Origin: a bacterium
Lineage (GTDB): Bacteria; Krumholzibacteriota; Krumholzibacteriia; LZORAL124-64-63
Assembly (NCBI GenBank): GCA_024223715.1
Contig: JAAEOA010000332.1
Location: 56,754-120,753, forward strand
Direction: 5' to 3'
DNA: 64,000 bases
In this document: one piece after another, positions 16,555 through 24,085 of the stretch
How the letters are laid out: the number at the start of each line of letters is the position of its first letter
How positions within the stretch are numbered: position 1 is the first letter of the stretch
Made by a program: the position numbers and the translations under genes
The notes under the pieces: model-generated
What the model was told of the DNA's origin: nothing
What the model saw: the letters and a program-made list of their open reading frames with translations, nothing else
Databases searched by the model: none

Positions 16555-18501
16555 TTAACGAGATCGGGAGGAACTTCCCCGCCCCCCGGACCTGGAACTG
16601 CTTTTTTTGCTGGATCCACCACCCGAACTGCTTCGGCTGTTGGACGAACTACTGGAAGAACTGCTGGAAGAACTGCTGCTCTTATTTGATTTGCTTTTCA
16701 CATTGCTGGAACTGCTACTCTTATTTGATTTGCTTTTCACATTGCTGGAACTGCTGCTTCCTCTGGACGAACTGCTAGAGGACTTACTGGATGTTCGGCC
16801 GGAAGATTTTCCTGACCTCACCGAGCTTCCAGACCGTGCCGAACCTGAGGAATTTGTTTTCGGTTTAATATTGCGACTGGAATTGCGTGAATTACTGGAA
16901 TTGCGGTCTAAAGAACTGCCGGACGAAGTGCGGCCGTTGTTCTGATTGCCAGATCCGCTATTCCAAATCCGAGTGCCTTTTTTGCGTGGCTCAACCGGTT
17001 TGATTCTATTCGAACTTCTTCTCTGATCTGAGCGTACACGACTTGAAGATTCGCTGGAACGGTGGCTGTTCTGGCCAGAGCGACTGCTGCTGCGAACAGT
17101 TGTTGTTCCCTCGGAAGGATTGTTCACCGAAGGAACGCTTCCGGTACTCACTCTGGAACCCCCGGAAGAGCCGCCGCCACGCAAAACATTCCGATCAACT
17201 CTGGAATCACTCTGGGTTGGCTTCCCATCTCTTGTCCGGACTGAATTTCCAGATGAACCGGTTCCTGGACGAGAGACCCGGGGACGTATTTGCAAACCAC
17301 CGCGGGAACTGCCCCCTTCTGAAGAGGCTATTTCCGGACGGGGTCTCACCATGGGTTTTTCCCCACCAACAACAACGGGGCGGTCGTCGCGATCAGTAAC
17401 TTTCGGTCCACGACCAGGGCTCACAGCACCAACAGAGCGATCCTTGCGGCGCATTCGGTTTTGTTCGTCTGAAGTTGGACCACTTTCGGCAATGCGACCG
17501 CTGACAGAAGCATATTCCCTGGTTTTTCGGCGAGTTCCAGTATGAGTTACAGGCGGTTGACACAATCCTCGGCCCGTTTTATACCGCACGCCATGAGAGG
17601 AATAGTATGGAGAGTCACACCAAGTGTACACTGAATGATTCCAGGAATAACCAGAATACGGAGAGCAGATATAATAGGGTTCGTAGCAGAAATTCACCCA
17701 AGGGCGCCAGGTCCAGGGATCGACATACACATAGACAGGATTGTGGTACACGGGGTAATAGCCAAATTCGCCATACCAGTTGTTTCCCCAACCATAATCG
17801 TAAGAAATATCAAACGTACAAAAATCCCGATAAGGACGAACAGCAAGGTCGTTGTCATCATGACATTGGTTACACAGATAGCGGGGATGTTCGACCACTT
17901 CATGCACGTAATAACTCATGTAATTAGTAATTACAAAATCATCTGAATCTTCCATGCCGGTAATGGCAAAGTTAATTTCATTCATACCCAGAAAGGGGTC
18001 TCCGGATATCGCAAAATCATGTTTATCGTTGGAATATTCATGATGAAAATCAAGGCCCAGATCACGCAGATCGAAAGGATAACGGGAGACGATTGCTTCA
18101 ACAAATCCCTCACCAGAACGGCTTCCAGCAACAATACGTCTGGACCCGGTAATGGGCATCATGTACTCATGTCCGCCAAAAACAAAACCATCATCCATTC
18201 GGCTCCGGGGCCAAAGTACTGTAACAAGGCCCTCAGTATCAATTCGGTAAACTACAGCATAGGCATCTTCATTGGTCTGAAATCCGACGCCAATCTCTTC
18301 GCCCTTATCCAGAACGTCACCTTCATCGAGGCCATCAATCCATACACCGACTCTCAATGTCTGTGCTGAATGGTCAAAACCGGTATTTGAATTTTCTGCA
18401 AAAGTGGATCCTGAAAAACAGACGACCGCCAGCAGGAAAGCCAGCGACAGAAGCCATTCCGGTCGGTGAAAGATTATTGATTTGCTGGTTTTGTTAAACA
18501 T
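16555..18501 (-). CDS. Secreted DUF4384-like protein with Tyr/Trp-rich middle and Ser/Arg-rich tail
   Basis: A 648-residue exported protein (signal segment LLSLAFLLAVVCFSGSTFA). Residues 45-135 match the DUF4384 pattern (LRVGVWIDGLDEGDVLDKGEE ... AYAVVYRIDTEGLVTVLWP). A single CXXCH motif follows (C210, C213, H214 in YLCNQCHDD), then an aromatic stretch (GWGNNWYGEFGYYPVY, about 255-310), then some 330 residues of Ser/Arg/Gly/Pro low complexity ending in poly-Ser. A 39-base repeat occurs twice in tandem (about 16681-16758), encoding NVKSKSNKSSSSS-like units. Function unknown. A cell-surface structural or envelope-associated role is an inference. It follows the lipoprotein gene by 26 bases, so the two are probably cotranscribed from the sigma-54-like site at 19582. 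Confidence 0.75.
   Translation of the reverse strand: MFNKTSKSIIFHRPEWLLSLAFLLAVVCFSGSTFAENSNTGFDHSAQTLRVGVWIDGLDEGDVLDKGEEIGVGFQTNEDAYAVVYRIDTEGLVTVLWPRSRMDDGFVFGGHEYMMPITGSRRIVAGSRSGEGFVEAIVSRYPFDLRDLGLDFHHEYSNDKHDFAISGDPFLGMNEINFAITGMEDSDDFVITNYMSYYVHEVVEHPRYLCNQCHDDNDLAVRPYRDFCTFDISYDYGWGNNWYGEFGYYPVYHNPVYVYVDPWTWRPWVNFCYEPYYICSPYSGYSWNHSVYTWCDSPYYSSHGVRYKTGRGLCQPPVTHTGTRRKTREYASVSGRIAESGPTSDEQNRMRRKDRSVGAVSPGRGPKVTDRDDRPVVVGGEKPMVRPRPEIASSEGGSSRGGLQIRPRVSRPGTGSSGNSVRTRDGKPTQSDSRVDRNVLRGGGSSGGSRVSTGSVPSVNNPSEGTTTVRSSSRSGQNSHRSSESSSRVRSDQRRSSNRIKPVEPRKKGTRIWNSGSGNQNNGRTSSGSSLDRNSSNSRNSSRNIKPKTNSSGSARSGSSVRSGKSSGRTSSKSSSSSSRGSSSSSNVKSKSNKSSSSSNVKSKSNKSSSSSSSSSSSSSNSRSSSGGGSSKKSSSRSGGRGSSSRSR
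16681..16758. repeat. Tandem 39-bp repeat, two copies
   Basis: Two adjacent 39-base units beginning cttatttgatttgc lie at 16681 and 16720 inside the Ser-rich coding region. They keep the reading frame (13 codons each). This is consistent with recent slippage or unequal exchange in low-complexity DNA. Confidence 0.75.
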
Positions 18502-18527
18502 GGTTTCACTCTCCTTTCGAGGCTATG

Positions 18528-19532
18528 CTATAAACTAATAAGTTCAGATTTGGGACCAGGGTTATTGTCCTCATCGGGAACAGATAATTCAGGTAATCCC
18601 GCAATCGTTTGGTAGGCCCAAATAAATTCCACTGTTCCAGCTTCCGCACTTAGAACTCCAAATTTTGCATAATGAGTTCCAGCGGGATATTCAGAGATTT
18701 TGACAACATATATATGGCCAGGAATCAATTCTAGATTTCCAGTGCTGGAATAACCGCTTTCCGGAGCCCAGGATACACCTTCAAAAATTAGGTTGTTCTC
18801 TGAATCGGTAAAGACTCCAAAGTCCTGCAATACCACAGCTTGACGAACGGTTTGCACGTAAGGGATGTTTTCTTCAAAATACACCTGAATGTCCGCATTA
18901 AAACCAGGATAGCCTTGATCCCGACCGTAATCCATCAAACTGAAATCGAATTGTGACAAATGAGCATTGCCACCATTGGCATCGTAAAGGGTTTCGGGTG
19001 CAAGACTATGAGGCAAAGGTGCGTCAGTAACCAATTCATAGCTCAAAGCACTTTCATGGCCAGAAGCGTTAACCGAAGCTACGGCATATTCATAACGCTC
19101 GCCATTGACAGCTTCTGAGTCGACAAACTTGTGAAGGCCATTGACTTGATCAAAGGGGGCATCCCAAGCCACTTCACCGATGTAATAAAACTCCCGACCG
19201 GAATTGTACTCATCGCCATCTTGGTAAAACCGACTGTATATAATGTAGCTGACTACGTTTTCGTTGTACTGACCATCATAAGGGAAGTAGGACAAGTCGT
19301 ACCATTGCACCCATACCTCGTTGTCTCTACTGATACTGTGAACACCCGTGGGAACTACTGGAGGTGGAATATCGATACAATTAACGCAATCTTCAGTTTC
19401 GCAACCAGAAAAGATCAAAGTTGCTGCAATGACAAGGACCAGAAAGCTCCACCTGGAAAGATAAATTGAACCACACGGTCCTTCATCGGGGCCCCTGTTA
19501 CCAATATTTTGCTTTACGTTATCCATGTTCAT
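18528..19532 (-). CDS. Lipoprotein with fibronectin type III-like domain
   Basis: A 334-residue lipoprotein. The hydrophobic segment LVLVIAATLIFSGC ends in a lipobox cysteine. Residues about 55-165 look like one fibronectin type III domain (PTGVHSISRDNEVWVQWY ... ERYEYAVASVNASGHES), and the rest is beta-rich with no family I recognise. The ATG pair used (MNMDN) has AAGAGGTG just upstream. Thirteen further in-frame codons upstream are less likely. A sigma-54-type promoter site (19582-19596) would start transcription about 38 bases before this ATG. The Ser-rich DUF4384 gene follows after 26 bases. It is probably a surface-exposed or periplasmic protein, and its role is unknown. Confidence 0.8.
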   Translation of the reverse strand: MNMDNVKQNIGNRGPDEGPCGSIYLSRWSFLVLVIAATLIFSGCETEDCVNCIDIPPPVVPTGVHSISRDNEVWVQWYDLSYFPYDGQYNENVVSYIIYSRFYQDGDEYNSGREFYYIGEVAWDAPFDQVNGLHKFVDSEAVNGERYEYAVASVNASGHESALSYELVTDAPLPHSLAPETLYDANGGNAHLSQFDFSLMDYGRDQGYPGFNADIQVYFEENIPYVQTVRQAVVLQDFGVFTDSENNLIFEGVSWAPESGYSSTGNLELIPGHIYVVKISEYPAGTHYAKFGVLSAEAGTVEFIWAYQTIAGLPELSVPDEDNNPGPKSELISL

Positions 19533-19581
19533 TTTTTTCACCTCTTGGAGGTTTGAGATCTGGTTCTTCAATTTAGAACAG

Positions 19582-19596
19582 GCAGGTTCCGTACCA
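19582..19596 (-). promoter_or_regulatory. Sigma-54-type promoter for the lipoprotein operon
   Basis: On the minus strand the site reads TGGTACGGAACCTGC. It has GG at -24 and GC at -12 with exactly 10 bases between, and matches TGGCACG-N4-TTGC at nearly every position. The predicted start of transcription is about 38 bases before the lipoprotein ATG. It differs at one position from the site at 20204-20218. Two sigma-54 activator genes lie within 6 kb. Confidence 0.65.
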
Positions 19597-19741
19597 CAAA
19601 TGTCATCAATATTAAAGATGAACTGATTTGATTTAGCTAATCATATCGAGGAAAGCCAATACAACCGCTATTCGCTTGATTTAAATACAGTTACTGAGTT
19701 ATTTGGATTGAAATTTTATTAGGAAAAAATTGGTTTTTACC

Positions 19742-19867
19742 ATGGAAAGGCTGAATTCACCTCAAGGATTACGAAAATCCATGATCGAATTGTGGGACAG
19801 GTTACCCAAAAAGGGACAATCCCCCAAAAGAACACTCATTAGACATCAATGGGAAATTTTTGGGTAA
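19742..19867 (+). CDS. Possible 41-residue basic ORF, weak
   Basis: A short plus-strand ORF (MERLNSPQGLRKSMIELW...) in the gap between the two sigma-54-type promoters. It is basic and has reasonable composition, but no nearby ribosome-binding site and no recognisable family. It runs opposite to all neighbouring genes. It may be chance. Confidence 0.15.
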   Translation: MERLNSPQGLRKSMIELWDRLPKKGQSPKRTLIRHQWEIFG

Positions 19868-19875
19868 AAAGGATG

Positions 19876-19944
19876 AAAAAAGAGCCCCTGCTTTATAGCG
19901 ATCTGGTTTTGAATCTCGCCTTTTCAAAACCAAAAGGGCTCTTT
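19876..19944 (-). terminator. Nested-stem terminator closing the orphan transcription unit
   Basis: The outer arms aaagagccc (19879-19887) and gggctcttt (19936-19944) pair perfectly. An inner 8-bp stem (19905-19912 with 19924-19931) adds to it. On the minus strand the outer arm runs into TTTTTT. It begins at the TAA that ends the 65-codon open frame, which argues that a real transcript ends here. Confidence 0.7.
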
Positions 19945-20192
19945 AATAGGATCCGGTGATCAGATCCAGAAGCTGTTTGTTAGAAGAATCGCGAATTGGA
20001 GGAGCGTTTTCCAGTTCTCTCTCGTCAGCCAGGAATGATTGTAAAGACCCCACCTCTTGACAATCATCCTGCCGACACAACTTGTTGAAAACTTCCTCGT
20101 GGCCGGTAAGCTCAGAGGAAAGGTCCTCACATCCTCCAACTCACGAAATATTTCTTCATCTTTAAGAGGTTCCCTGTAATGTCACCCCTTCA
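19943..20192 (-). pseudogene. Frame-disrupted small gene or sigma-54-driven RNA
   Basis: From the predicted start of transcription (about 20192) to the terminator there is no intact ORF, yet two reading-frame segments look protein-like. One frame gives REPLKDEEIFRELEDV (about 20126-20175). Another, open from 20140 to the TAA at 19943, gives 65 residues including EDLSSELTGHEEVFNKLCRQ and ending DLITGSY. The obvious ATG at 20159 (MKKYFVSWRM, 33 bases after the predicted start) hits TGA after ten codons, and the 65-residue frame has no good start of its own. Possible readings are a recently broken gene, a +1 frameshifted gene (a GGAGG lies directly before ATG TGA), or an RNA regulator of roughly 300 bases. 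Confidence 0.5.
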
Positions 20193-20203
20193 TTCCAATA
20201 ACA

Positions 20204-20218
20204 GCAGGTACCGTACCA
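20204..20218 (-). promoter_or_regulatory. Sigma-54-type promoter of the orphan transcription unit
   Basis: On the minus strand it reads TGGTACGGTACCTGC, with GG-N10-GC spacing. It is identical to the site at 19582-19596 except for one base, and both are followed by similar TGTT sequence. It lies about 130 bases beyond the terminator of the TPR activator gene, a common place for the target promoter of an adjacent enhancer-binding protein. Confidence 0.65.
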
Positions 20219-20242
20219 GTATATGGAATCAGAGCAAAGTAA

Positions 20243-20269
20243 TTAACTTGTTGTTATTCAACAAGTTAA
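20243..20269. promoter_or_regulatory. Palindrome at enhancer distance from the sigma-54-type promoter
   Basis: A perfect 11-bp inverted repeat (ttaacttgttg / caacaagttaa) with a 5-base spacer. Its centre is about 64 bases upstream of the predicted transcription start, where enhancer-binding proteins often bind. The nine-base half-site aacttgttg occurs again at 20079-20087. It has no T run, so it is not an obvious terminator. Confidence 0.5.
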
Positions 20270-20343
20270 AGACAGAGTGAGTAAATGAAAAACGGAGACC
20301 CAGCAGCAATCTATTAACTTTATTTACAACCCTTAACAAAAAA

Positions 20344-20376
20344 AACATAACCCGCTATTTTACAGCGGGTTATGTT
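20344..20376 (-). terminator. Intrinsic terminator of the TPR sigma-54 activator gene
   Basis: A perfect 13-bp stem (20344-20356 with 20364-20376), a 7-base loop and an eight-T run on the minus strand, about 70 bases after the activator stop codon. Confidence 0.9.
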
Positions 20377-20444
20377 GTTAATTATTTTTACACCTATTAA
20401 GGTTTTGAATCCATTTTTTTACAGCCCATTAACCCACAATAGAA

Positions 20445-23400
20445 TCAGTTTTGATCAATTCCATAATGTCTGATCTTTTTCAAAAGATTAGGATAGCTGA
20501 TTTTAAGGGTCCGTGCTGCCTGGCTCTTGTTTCCCTCGGAAATGAGGAGGGCCCGGCTAATTTCCCGACACTCAATCTTTGCCAAAGTGTCTTTTAATGG
20601 ATTAACTGCTTCGGAAAGCGAAGCAACAGCTTCAGCAGAAATTTCGAAAGAACCAGGCAAATGCTCTGGACATAAAGCCCCATCATTTTGGGCCAGCACA
20701 ATAGCACGCTTAACTGTTTTTTCCAATTCCCGAACATTTCCTGGCCAACTTGAACGTGTCAATGCTTCCATGAAACTGTGGTCAATAACTGGCAATTCTG
20801 CTGAAATTTCCTGAGCAAACCTTTGTACAAAATGTCTGGTAAGCAGAGGAACATCACCAAGACGTTCGCGAAGAGGCGGAATTACCAGCGGGAAATCGAG
20901 TAAACGGTAATACAAATCTTCAAGGAAATTACCATTATGAGCAGCCACATGAAGATCAGTTTTCGAAGCAGCAATTAGCCGCACATCGATCTGCAGCTCC
21001 CTGTCTCCTCCCACCGGACGAATCGTTTTAGAGTCAAGGAATTGCAACAACTTACCTTGCATATTGAGAGGCATTTTCCCTATTTCATCGAGAAAAACCG
21101 TTCCACCCTCTGCGGATTCAAGCAATCCCTTTTTATTTGAATCGGCACCAGTAAAAGCACCTTTCACGTGGCCAAAGAGTTCACTTTCCAACAAAGCATC
21201 AGGAATTGCAGCACAATTTATCTGCAGGAAACGCTGATCGCAACGCTGGCTCAAAGCATGAATAGAATAGGCCAGAAGCCCTTTTCCAGTACCAGTCTCA
21301 CCATTTAGTAAAACAGTCAAATTGCTGGGAGCAACTTTCTGAGCCAACCCCAGAACTTCAAGCATTTTATCACTTTGTGTAATTATGTTTTCGAAACTTT
21401 CAATTCGCTGAATGGGGGTTTCAACTTCAAGAGTGTCTTTGCTTTTGCTTTTTTCATCCAGGAAAAGAGCAAGAAAACCCATGTAAGTTGTCAAAAAATC
21501 TAGGCTATTGCGACCGAAAGAAGCCCCCAATGCTGACTTGGGCTCTTTCCCTAAGAACAGCATTCCAAAGTTTCGATCTTTCAAAGCAATGGGCATGAAA
21601 ACACAGCTGGCAATCACAGATTGCATCGCAGGAATATTTTCAATCAATTCATTATCACCATCTAGGCGGGAGAAGAAACTCATTCCGGAATTTTCATTCT
21701 CAGCCAGATGATTACTGAACCAAACACTCAATTGCCCGGCGAGGTTTTCCGTCAAACCAGACAACGATACAATTTTTAATGGTGCACCAGGAATGGATTC
21801 TTCGGTCATGGCAATAAAGCCATTATCTGCCCCAACCCGTTCCATTCCCGCCGTAAGTACTGAAACCAAATTACGGAAAACTGAAGAATCGTTGTTGGAG
21901 AATAAACCAGGAATGTTGGAAATTGCTTCGAGATGAGTCTCGGAAGACTCAGAGCCACCAACTAAACCCAATTCGATTTGTTCTCTGATTTGAACGATGG
22001 TATGGTTTAGGCCTTCATCGTCCAGGCCAATTGCCTGCCGTTCCAATTCAAAAACCGAGAGCAGTGCATCGTCAAATTGTTTCAATTGAATCTGAACAAG
22101 AGCCAAGGCTTTCAAAACCTTGCAAAGCATTGAATCACTTACAGAACTGGCCCCCTGATCCTGGGCATCCATAAGATAGCGGCGCATTAGAAGCAATTCA
22201 GCTTCAGGGGCATCGCCACGTCTTTCAGCACTGAATTCAAGAATGGTTTGACACCATTGCTTCACAAGACCCTGTTCTTTAAAAATGGAGATAGCGTCCT
22301 GGAAGTGGTGCTTCAACATTTGTCGGTCATGAGATCCAGAGTATGCTTTTGCCAAAACCAAATGACAGAAAGCCAATTCGTAAACTTCACCGCATTGCTC
22401 ACAAACAGCAACCGCTGCCTGGCTTAAAGCAATTGCATCGGAAAAGCGCCCAGCAGCCAAATGGGCTTCAGCTGATCTTCTAAGCAATTCTCCTTCGAGG
22501 TCGTTTCCGGAGGCAATGGTTCGGCTTTTCTCAAGCCCAAGCTGATAGTTAAACAAAGCTTTCTCAGGGAGGCCCCGAGCCAAAAGAACATCTCCCAGAT
22601 ATTCATCAGCAATGGTGGCTTCGCGCAAATAACGGTTTTGCTCGGCGAGGTTTTTACCTTCCATGAGCAATTCTTCTGCATGAGCAAGGCGGCCGTCTTG
22701 GGTTTCCAAATTTCCTGATGCAAGAAGTAGACGGCAAAGATTAACCTGATCACCCAGGCTGCGGGCAACATTTCGACCTTTATCAAAAAGCGGTTTGGCC
22801 TCTCCGAGACGATTGCTTTTTGTCAGAGTAATTCCCTGATTCAGATAAAAACCGGGCAACAGGCTTGAAGCACCAATTTGTTTAGCCAGCGAAGTGGCTT
22901 TGTCCATTAACGAAAGAGCAGATTCCCATTCACAGTTGTTCTTTTTGATAACAGCCAAGTTGTTCAAAAGGTTGGCAATACCCAGATCCCAGCCAATCCG
23001 ACGATAGGTGGCCAAACTGTCGCTATAAAATTCTTCCGCTTTTTCCATGCGCCCCAGCCGATGATGGGCAACTCCCATAATAGCCTGCAAATGGGCGACT
23101 TCTTTGTGTTCGTCGGTGAGGGCGAGAACGGCGAAAGCCATTTTTGCAACCCTTAGGCATTCATTCAGTTGTGACAGTTCGAGCAACAACCATGCTCGCC
23201 TGATTTGAAACTGTGCATTAATTGTAGGAACACTGAAATCATCTTTGGCCGGGCGGCAAGAGTCCAAAATATCGTCGGCCCTGTTAAGGAGAATTTCTGC
23301 TCTTTCCAAATGCCCCAACAAGACGAGGCAATCTGAAGCTTTTCGCAAGACATTCAAGGCAATGGAAGAGTCAAGCCCGCTGAAATCCGAATGAGTATAG

Positions 23401-23600
23401 ATTTGCTGATAGTAATCGAGTGCACTGGAGTAACCAGAGGCATAAAAATGCAGGTCGCCGACCTCTTCAAGTCGACTGCTATTGAAGATTCGGGCCCCTT
23501 CAATACCCGGAGGATGCTCCGGGCCATATTCGTGGTGTCCTTCAAAACGTTCTTTCATTGACCGTATCCCTTGGCGAGGGTGGATCCGTGTCATTTTCAT
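20445..23600 (-). CDS. Sigma-54 activator with TPR array, GAF-like sensor, AAA+ and Fis-type HTH
   Basis: A 1051-residue transcription activator. Residues about 55-540 are a chain of TPR repeats (for example AIMGVAHHRLGRMEKAEEFY, IANLLNNLAVIKKN). About 555-715 is GAF-like. Then follows a sigma-54 activation domain with Walker A GETGTGKG near 770, the sigma-54-contact loop GAFTGA near 811 and Walker B VFLDEIG near 832. The C-terminus is a Fis-type helix-turn-helix (NKSQAARTLKISYPNLLKKI). No receiver domain is present, so the input is probably a protein or peptide bound by the TPRs, or a GAF ligand. The start is uncertain: a Met at codon 15 has an AAGGG site before it. It follows the small secreted gene by 37 bases and ends in a strong terminator. 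Confidence 0.92.
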   Translation of the reverse strand: MKMTRIHPRQGIRSMKERFEGHHEYGPEHPPGIEGARIFNSSRLEEVGDLHFYASGYSSALDYYQQIYTHSDFSGLDSSIALNVLRKASDCLVLLGHLERAEILLNRADDILDSCRPAKDDFSVPTINAQFQIRRAWLLLELSQLNECLRVAKMAFAVLALTDEHKEVAHLQAIMGVAHHRLGRMEKAEEFYSDSLATYRRIGWDLGIANLLNNLAVIKKNNCEWESALSLMDKATSLAKQIGASSLLPGFYLNQGITLTKSNRLGEAKPLFDKGRNVARSLGDQVNLCRLLLASGNLETQDGRLAHAEELLMEGKNLAEQNRYLREATIADEYLGDVLLARGLPEKALFNYQLGLEKSRTIASGNDLEGELLRRSAEAHLAAGRFSDAIALSQAAVAVCEQCGEVYELAFCHLVLAKAYSGSHDRQMLKHHFQDAISIFKEQGLVKQWCQTILEFSAERRGDAPEAELLLMRRYLMDAQDQGASSVSDSMLCKVLKALALVQIQLKQFDDALLSVFELERQAIGLDDEGLNHTIVQIREQIELGLVGGSESSETHLEAISNIPGLFSNNDSSVFRNLVSVLTAGMERVGADNGFIAMTEESIPGAPLKIVSLSGLTENLAGQLSVWFSNHLAENENSGMSFFSRLDGDNELIENIPAMQSVIASCVFMPIALKDRNFGMLFLGKEPKSALGASFGRNSLDFLTTYMGFLALFLDEKSKSKDTLEVETPIQRIESFENIITQSDKMLEVLGLAQKVAPSNLTVLLNGETGTGKGLLAYSIHALSQRCDQRFLQINCAAIPDALLESELFGHVKGAFTGADSNKKGLLESAEGGTVFLDEIGKMPLNMQGKLLQFLDSKTIRPVGGDRELQIDVRLIAASKTDLHVAAHNGNFLEDLYYRLLDFPLVIPPLRERLGDVPLLTRHFVQRFAQEISAELPVIDHSFMEALTRSSWPGNVRELEKTVKRAIVLAQNDGALCPEHLPGSFEISAEAVASLSEAVNPLKDTLAKIECREISRALLISEGNKSQAARTLKISYPNLLKKIRHYGIDQN

Positions 23601-23637
23601 TCATATCGAAAGTGACGAGTATTCCAAATATTACAAA

Positions 23638-23967
23638 CTAGGGTGCAGGCAAAACCTGAACCAGAAACAGATTAATCATTTCATCAATTAACCAGTGACC
23701 TTCATCAAGGTCATCAGTCCAACCAGAGAAATCACCAAATCCGGCGAAACCGAGACCGGTACCTAAGTTGTCCGGATCACCGTCGGAACCGTCATTGGAA
23801 CTGTCATTCATCTCAAAAATGAGAACTTCGCAATTTTCACTTTCTTCAGGTGAATAAATTTGCGGAACCTCTGAGCACACGGCTGAAGCTAGGGATGGCA
23901 GCATGCTTCCAAAAGCAAACACTGCCACCAGAACAGCCAAGGTTGGCTTAAATTGGTACTTTTTCAT
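23638..23967 (-). CDS. Small secreted acidic protein upstream of the TPR activator
   Basis: A 109-residue protein I cannot assign. The signal peptide is clear (PTLAVLVAVFAFGSMLPSLASA). The mature part has two cysteines (VCSEVPQ, ENCEVL), an Asp/Ser/Asn/Gly-rich stretch and a hydrophobic C-terminus (INLFLVQVLPAP). The start has GAGGAG at 9-base spacing, and eight codons further upstream are rejected. It lies directly upstream of the TPR activator on the same strand with a 37-base gap, so the two are probably cotranscribed. A role as signal, sensor partner or cargo of that regulator is an inference from position. Confidence 0.75.
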   Translation of the reverse strand: MKKYQFKPTLAVLVAVFAFGSMLPSLASAVCSEVPQIYSPEESENCEVLIFEMNDSSNDGSDGDPDNLGTGLGFAGFGDFSGWTDDLDEGHWLIDEMINLFLVQVLPAP

Positions 23968-24007
23968 AACCAGTTTCTCCTCAAGTGACACCCCGTCGAC
24001 CGAAAAT

Positions 24008-24036
24008 TAAGCGCGAGACATGCCCGAATGCGCTTA
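24008..24036 (-). promoter_or_regulatory. Terminator or weak sigma-54-like site upstream of the secreted gene
   Basis: Inverted arms taagcgc (24008-24014) and gcgctta (24030-24036) are followed by ATTTT on the minus strand, which could terminate the response-regulator transcript. The loop also contains GG-N10-GC (24011-24024) at the right distance from the secreted gene. The rest of that site matches the sigma-54 consensus poorly. The two readings compete. Confidence 0.35.
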
Positions 24037-24085
24037 TTTCAGAACTATTCAATATTAATACAGAATCTTCATTCCTCCGTCAAGA

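Noticed and set aside
16607..16945. Leu/Glu-rich ORF on plus opposite the poly-Ser tail
   Set aside because: It is antisense to Ser/Arg codons of the Ser-rich protein, and its composition is fully explained by that.
17860..17874. CXXCH taken as proof of a c-type cytochrome
   Set aside because: A single motif without a cytochrome fold or nearby maturation genes is not enough, so it is kept only as an oddity.
19861..19960. Short plus-strand ORF beginning MKKEPLLYSDL across the nested hairpin
   Set aside because: It is formed by the arms of the minus-strand terminator and has no recognisable protein character.
20182..20193. ATG AAG GGG TGA in frame with HYREPLKDEE, suggesting a selenocysteine codon
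   Set aside because: The ATG would lie at the predicted transcription start itself, no SECIS-like stem is evident directly after TGA, and the frame breaks again soon after. A degraded or shifted frame is simpler.
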